From the NCBI RefSeq assembly GCF_042677145.1, contig NZ_JBHTIT010000001.1, positions 1,426,001 to 1,490,000 on the forward strand: DNA of 64,000 nt, given 5' to 3'. Source of the DNA: Perlucidibaca wandonensis. Lineage in GTDB: Bacteria > Pseudomonadota > Gammaproteobacteria > Pseudomonadales > Moraxellaceae. The notes under the pieces were generated by a model. That model saw only the letters and a list, made by a program, of their open reading frames with translations. It was not told the DNA's origin and did not search any database. The translations under genes were made by a program, and so were the position numbers. Of this stretch, positions 60,223-64,000 are shown in pieces (the stretch's first letter is position 1; every line of letters starts with the position of its first letter).

Positions 60223-61601
60223 GATGAATGCCCCGTATTGGAGCCGGCAACGAATGTTTGCACGCCAAGCGCAAACTGATCGCCGCGATCTTCGTAATGC
60301 TTAAACATGTCGAAGCTAGCGCAAGCTGGCGACAGCAAAATGGCATCGTGGGGCTGGGCAAATTGACGAGCGCTGGCGATGGCCTCATCCAAGCTCGCGC
60401 AACGCTGGCGTGGCAACTCGGCGGTGATGGCGGCATCAATCACCGACGCATCCTCACCGATCAACACTAGCGCACGGCCGAAGCTGGCCATAGCCGTTTG
60501 CAATGGCGTGAAATCTTGACCTTTACCGACACCGCCAGCAATGAGCACAACGCGACCGCCAGCCGGCGCAATTGCCGCACCTAGGCCATGAATAGCCGCG
60601 AGCGTTGCGCCAACATTAGTGCCTTTAGAGTCGTTATACCAAGCGATGTCATCGGCCAAGGCGACGCGTTGGCAGCGATGTTTTAAGCCGCTGAAATCGC
60701 GCAATGTGGCTAGCATGGCATCACGCGACATGCCCACAGCCTCGCCCAATGCCAAACAAGCTAGCGCATTGGCAATATTGTGCTGACCAAAGATTTGCAA
60801 CTCGGCAACAGGCATTAATAGCTCGCGACCGCGTGCCAACCAAGGCTCGCCATCGACGCTTAAAACGCCGTGATCGTTTAGATCTGGCGCACTCAAACCA
60901 AAACTTGCATGCGGCAGACTATCGGCGATTAATGGCCGTGTTAATTTGTCATCGCGGTTAAATACATAGCGCTGGCAGTTGCGGAAAATACGGTGCTTAG
61001 TCTGATGATATTCGACCATGCCGCTGTAGCGATCCATATGGTCTTCGCTGATGTTCAACACCACCGCCACCGCTGCTTTCAGCGAATGCGTGGTTTCAAG
61101 CTGGAATGACGACAACTCCATGACGTAGAGGTCTTTGTCACCCTCAGCGAGCATGTCTAAAACTGGTGTGCCGATATTGCCGCAAACGCCGACATTTAAG
61201 CCGTCACGCTCGGCCATCAAACCCATCAATGTGGTGACTGTGCTTTTTGCGTTAGATCCGGTGATAGCAATAATCGGTGCCGTGGCTTCGCGGCAAAATA
61301 GCTCTACGTCGCCAACCACCAAAACACCTGCGCGACTTGCGGCAGCAATTTCTGGTGTAGAAATTGCCATGCCTGGGCTGGAAATAATTTCACTGGCCGA
61401 CAACAGCAGCTCGGCATTTAAGCCGCCAAGATACACATTAACTTCGGGAAACTCAGCACTGAGCTCAGCTAAACCGGGCGGATGCTCGCGCGTATCATTA
61501 ACCGCAACGCTATAGCCTTTGCTACGTAAATAACGCACGCACGAGAGCCCAGTCTTACCCAGACCAATCACTACTCGTAGACCACCGCGCGCTATTAACA
61601 T
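60219..61601 (-). CDS. murD: UDP-N-acetylmuramoylalanine--D-glutamate ligase MurD
   Basis: Adds D-glutamate to the stem peptide. The 460-residue Mur ligase has VVIGLGKTGLSCVRYLRSKG, the ATP loop AITGSNAKSTVTTLMGLMA, NISEDHMDRYSGM and WYNDSKGTNVGATLAAI. The loop has GSNAKST instead of the commoner GTNGKST; lysine and T are kept. Confidence 0.96.
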   Translation of the reverse strand: MLIARGGLRVVIGLGKTGLSCVRYLRSKGYSVAVNDTREHPPGLAELSAEFPEVNVYLGGLNAELLLSASEIISSPGMAISTPEIAAASRAGVLVVGDVELFCREATAPIIAITGSNAKSTVTTLMGLMAERDGLNVGVCGNIGTPVLDMLAEGDKDLYVMELSSFQLETTHSLKAAVAVVLNISEDHMDRYSGMVEYHQTKHRIFRNCQRYVFNRDDKLTRPLIADSLPHASFGLSAPDLNDHGVLSVDGEPWLARGRELLMPVAELQIFGQHNIANALACLALGEAVGMSRDAMLATLRDFSGLKHRCQRVALADDIAWYNDSKGTNVGATLAAIHGLGAAIAPAGGRVVLIAGGVGKGQDFTPLQTAMASFGRALVLIGEDASVIDAAITAELPRQRCASLDEAIASARQFAQPHDAILLSPACASFDMFKHYEDRGDQFALGVQTFVAGSNTGHSS

Positions 61602-61610
61602 GCTCAGCTC

Positions 61611-62693
61611 CTAACGCAATTTCAAGGTCGCAAGACCAATGAGCACCAACATGAATGAGATGATCCAGAAACGCGCAACCACGCGAGTCTCGGGCCAGCC
61701 TTTAAGTTCAAAATGGTGATGAATAGGAGCCATGCGGAAGATGCGTTTGCCGGTGAGTTTGAAGCTTGCCACCTGCATCATTACCGACACGGTCTCCATG
61801 ACGAAGACCCCGCACATAACGAATAAAACGATTTCCTGACGCACGATGACCGCGATAGTGCCGAGCACAGCACCCAGTGACAGCGCGCCGACATCACCCA
61901 TGAAAACTTGCGCGGGATACGCGTTGAACCAGAGGAAACCAAGACCGGCGCCAATGATTGCGCCACAGATAATGATGAGCTCGCCCGACCCGGCCACGAA
62001 GGGGATTTGCAGGTAGGTGGCGAACTTAATATTGCCGGTGACGTAGGCAAAAATAGCCAATGCGCCAGCGACCATGACGGTAGGCATAATCGCCAAGCCA
62101 TCAAGGCCGTCGGTAAGATTGACCGCATTACTAGCACCTACGATGACGAAGTAGCTGAGCACGATGTAGGCGATACCAAGCGGGATAATGATGTCTTTGA
62201 AAAACGGCACGATGAGACTGGTTTCAATTGGCGTTTTCGCAGTCATGTAAAGAAACACTGCCGCACCAAGACCAGCCACCGACTGCCAGAAATACTTCCA
62301 ACGACTCGGCAAACCGCGAGGGTCTTTCTCGACAACTTTGCGATAGTCATCGACCCAACCGACCATGCCAAACACTGCCATCACCGCCAGCACCACCCAG
62401 ATATACATATTATCTAAGCGCGCCCAAGCCAAGGTGCTGACCAAAATCGTGGTCAAAATGAGTACGCCGCCCATAGTTGGCGTGCCGACTTTAGCCAAAT
62501 GCGTTTGCGGGCCATCTGTGCGAATGGCTTGGCCAAATTTCATCGCTTTCAGGCGCTCAATCATCCACGGCCCCCACCAAAGCGATAGCGCAAAGGCAGT
62601 GACAATGCTGAGCATGAAGCGAAAGGTGAGGTAGTTAAATACCGCAAAGCCTTTCACATGCTGGCTGGCCCAATCGGCTAAGACTAGGAGCAT
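61611..62693 (-). CDS. mraY: Phospho-MurNAc-pentapeptide transferase MraY
   Basis: Makes lipid I by moving phospho-MurNAc-pentapeptide to undecaprenyl phosphate. The 360-residue protein has ten TM segments and the family motifs GTPTMGGVLILTT, VNLTDGLDGLAIMPT, NAYPAQVFMGDVGALSLGA and RMAPIHHHFELKGWPETRVV. Its ATG shares one base with the murF stop. Confidence 0.98.
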   Translation of the reverse strand: MLLVLADWASQHVKGFAVFNYLTFRFMLSIVTAFALSLWWGPWMIERLKAMKFGQAIRTDGPQTHLAKVGTPTMGGVLILTTILVSTLAWARLDNMYIWVVLAVMAVFGMVGWVDDYRKVVEKDPRGLPSRWKYFWQSVAGLGAAVFLYMTAKTPIETSLIVPFFKDIIIPLGIAYIVLSYFVIVGASNAVNLTDGLDGLAIMPTVMVAGALAIFAYVTGNIKFATYLQIPFVAGSGELIIICGAIIGAGLGFLWFNAYPAQVFMGDVGALSLGAVLGTIAVIVRQEIVLFVMCGVFVMETVSVMMQVASFKLTGKRIFRMAPIHHHFELKGWPETRVVARFWIISFMLVLIGLATLKLR

Positions 62694-64000
62694 TAGTGCA
62701 CTCCCGCCGACTCAGTAACAGCGTGCACGATCTGCTCCATGCGTGCGCTGCGTGAGCCTTTAATCAAAGCACTGACTACGCCTTGTAGCTCATGCTCTAA
62801 GGCTTTCACTAAGGCATTGTGATCAGGAAATAATTGCGCCTGATTGCCAAAGCCATCGGCATAAAAATGCTGGTGCTGACCTGTGGTCATTAACGCGTCT
62901 ATTTTTTTCATTTTTGCGTACGCTCCGACTTCACGATGGCCCGATGCGGTGGCATCGCCCAATTCACCCATATCGCCCAATACCAATACGCGTCGGCCCG
63001 GCAGCGAGCACAGCAAATCAATCGCTGCTTTCATGCTGTCGGGATTAGCATTGTAGCTGTCATCGATGAGATAAGACTCACCGAGGCGATGCAGCACACT
63101 GCGACCCATAAACGGGCGCGTGCTTGATAAACCTTGCACAATGGCCTCTAGTGACACGCCGCAGGCATGCGCCAAACCGGCTGCTGCCAAAGCATTTGCG
63201 ACCTGATGACGACCCAATACTTGCAGCTGTACAGGCGCTGATTGCTCACCGATATGAAGCTGAAAGGCATATTGCGGCGTATCACCGTGGCTAATATTGC
63301 TCGCATAAATGTCAGCGCCAGCCTGTAGCGAGAATGTCACTACACGGCGCGAGCCCATCGCTTCAAGCCAGAAATCAGCGAACTCATCATCACGATTAAT
63401 TACCGCCACACCGTCATCGGCCAAAGCGGAGTAAATCTCGCCCTTAGCGCGCGCAATACCCTCGCGACTACCGAATCCTTCTAAATGTGCAGTGCCAACA
63501 TTGGTGATCACCACTGCCTGCGGCTTCACCATTGCGGCGGTGTAAGCGATTTCGCCAAGATGATTTGCGCCAAGTTCAAACACGCCGTATTGGTGCTCAT
63601 CACGCAAACGCAGCAGCGTTAGTGGCACACCAATATCGTTATTAAAATTACCCTTCGTAGCCAAGGTATTACCTAAGCCTTCAAAAATTCGCGCAGTCAT
63701 TTCTTTGGTAGATGTTTTGCCTGCCGAGCCCGTCATCGCCACTTTGGTGAGCTTAGGGAAGCGCTCGCACCATGCAGTCGCCAACCGACCTAGGGCGGCA
63801 TGGCAATCAGCCACAACAATTTGAGCGATGCCTGCCGATGGATCCAATGATTCAGTAATCGCGGCTAGTGCACCTTTAGCCGCGGCTTGTGCGAGCAAGT
63901 CATTAGCATTGGTACGAGCACCATTGAGCGCGATAAACACATCATCGGCCTGTAGCGTGCGGGTATCGGTCGAGAAGCTACCAACATCGGCATCCAAGCC
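62693..64000 (-). CDS. murF: UDP-MurNAc-tripeptide--D-Ala-D-Ala ligase MurF (start outside window)
   Basis: Adds the D-Ala-D-Ala dipeptide made by DdlB. About 434 C-terminal residues are present; the first ~20 lie beyond the right edge (frame open to 64000). Motifs: FSTDTRTLQADDVFIALNGA, the ATP loop MTGSAGKTSTKEMTARIF, NDIGVPLTLLRL, ELGANHLGEIAYTA and IDDSYNANPDSMKAAIDLL. First dcw gene visible; the operon continues upstream outside the window. Confidence 0.96.
   Translation of the reverse strand, partial: GLDADVGSFSTDTRTLQADDVFIALNGARTNANDLLAQAAAKGALAAITESLDPSAGIAQIVVADCHAALGRLATAWCERFPKLTKVAMTGSAGKTSTKEMTARIFEGLGNTLATKGNFNNDIGVPLTLLRLRDEHQYGVFELGANHLGEIAYTAAMVKPQAVVITNVGTAHLEGFGSREGIARAKGEIYSALADDGVAVINRDDEFADFWLEAMGSRRVVTFSLQAGADIYASNISHGDTPQYAFQLHIGEQSAPVQLQVLGRHQVANALAAAGLAHACGVSLEAIVQGLSSTRPFMGRSVLHRLGESYLIDDSYNANPDSMKAAIDLLCSLPGRRVLVLGDMGELGDATASGHREVGAYAKMKKIDALMTTGQHQHFYADGFGNQAQLFPDHNALVKALEHELQGVVSALIKGSRSARMEQIVHAVTESAGVH

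Overview
The window is a contiguous stretch of a gammaproteobacterial chromosome. This is supported by the isc cluster order (iscR-S-U-A, hscB, hscA), the queA-tgt-yajC-secD-secF block, the lptFG / pepA-holC-valS block, a helicase-loader gene of the DciA family beside lpxC and secA, and a compact dcw cell-wall/division cluster. I cannot fix the genus. Nothing in the core genome points to an unusual lifestyle, except perhaps an SbtA/SbtB bicarbonate-transport pair under a LysR/NhaR-like regulator.

Layout. 1-3.7 kb: Fe-S assembly operon on the minus strand, with a clear type 1 IscR site upstream of iscR. 3.8-8.8 kb: a CNNM/CBS membrane protein (PaeA type), cysE, trmJ, suhB and two small envelope proteins. 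8.9-14.4 kb: secF, secD, yajC, tgt and queA on the minus strand. 14.4-18.5 kb: tRNA-Leu(CAA) with a strong promoter, an RDD membrane protein, and lptF-lptG coupled to a PP2C phosphatase and a small membrane protein. 18.6-23.5 kb: pepA, holC and valS. 23.7-26.1 kb: sbtA-sbtB with a possible 25-residue leader peptide, divergent from a LysR gene.

26.24-39.86 kb is an integrated genomic island of about 13.6 kb in tRNA-Thr(CGU). It is bounded by a 47-bp perfect direct repeat of the tRNA 3' half, and its tyrosine integrase lies next to the intact tRNA. Paired TTGGACA motifs with 11-bp spacing near both ends look like integrase arm sites. The island has a plasmid-like core: a small helix-turn-helix-type protein, a TrfA-like replication initiator with iteron-like repeats inside its reading frame, a G+C-rich array of more than ten small hairpins, a replication-relaxation type protein and a coiled-coil lipoprotein. 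Its main cargo is one protein of about 1270 residues ending in a PD-(D/E)XK nuclease-like domain, which is the best candidate here for an undescribed (possibly defence) function. The rest is small genes and decayed pieces: an N-terminally truncated K+ channel, a frameshifted remnant, a tRNA-Leu fragment, and an XRE repressor with an inverted-repeat operator.

40.0-44.4 kb: a compact type IV pilus set (pilin, short assembly ATPase, platform protein, prepilin peptidase) followed by coaE and yacG. 44.4-49.5 kb: a MutT-thiamine phosphate synthase-like fusion, argJ and secA. 49.6-51.0 kb: an M23 peptidase and dciA, divergent. 51.1-64 kb: lpxC, ftsZ, ftsA, ftsQ, ddlB, murC, murG, ftsW, murD, mraY and the start-truncated murF, all on the minus strand with mostly 1-14 nt overlaps. 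This is the usual peptidoglycan-precursor and divisome operon, running from murF to lpxC.
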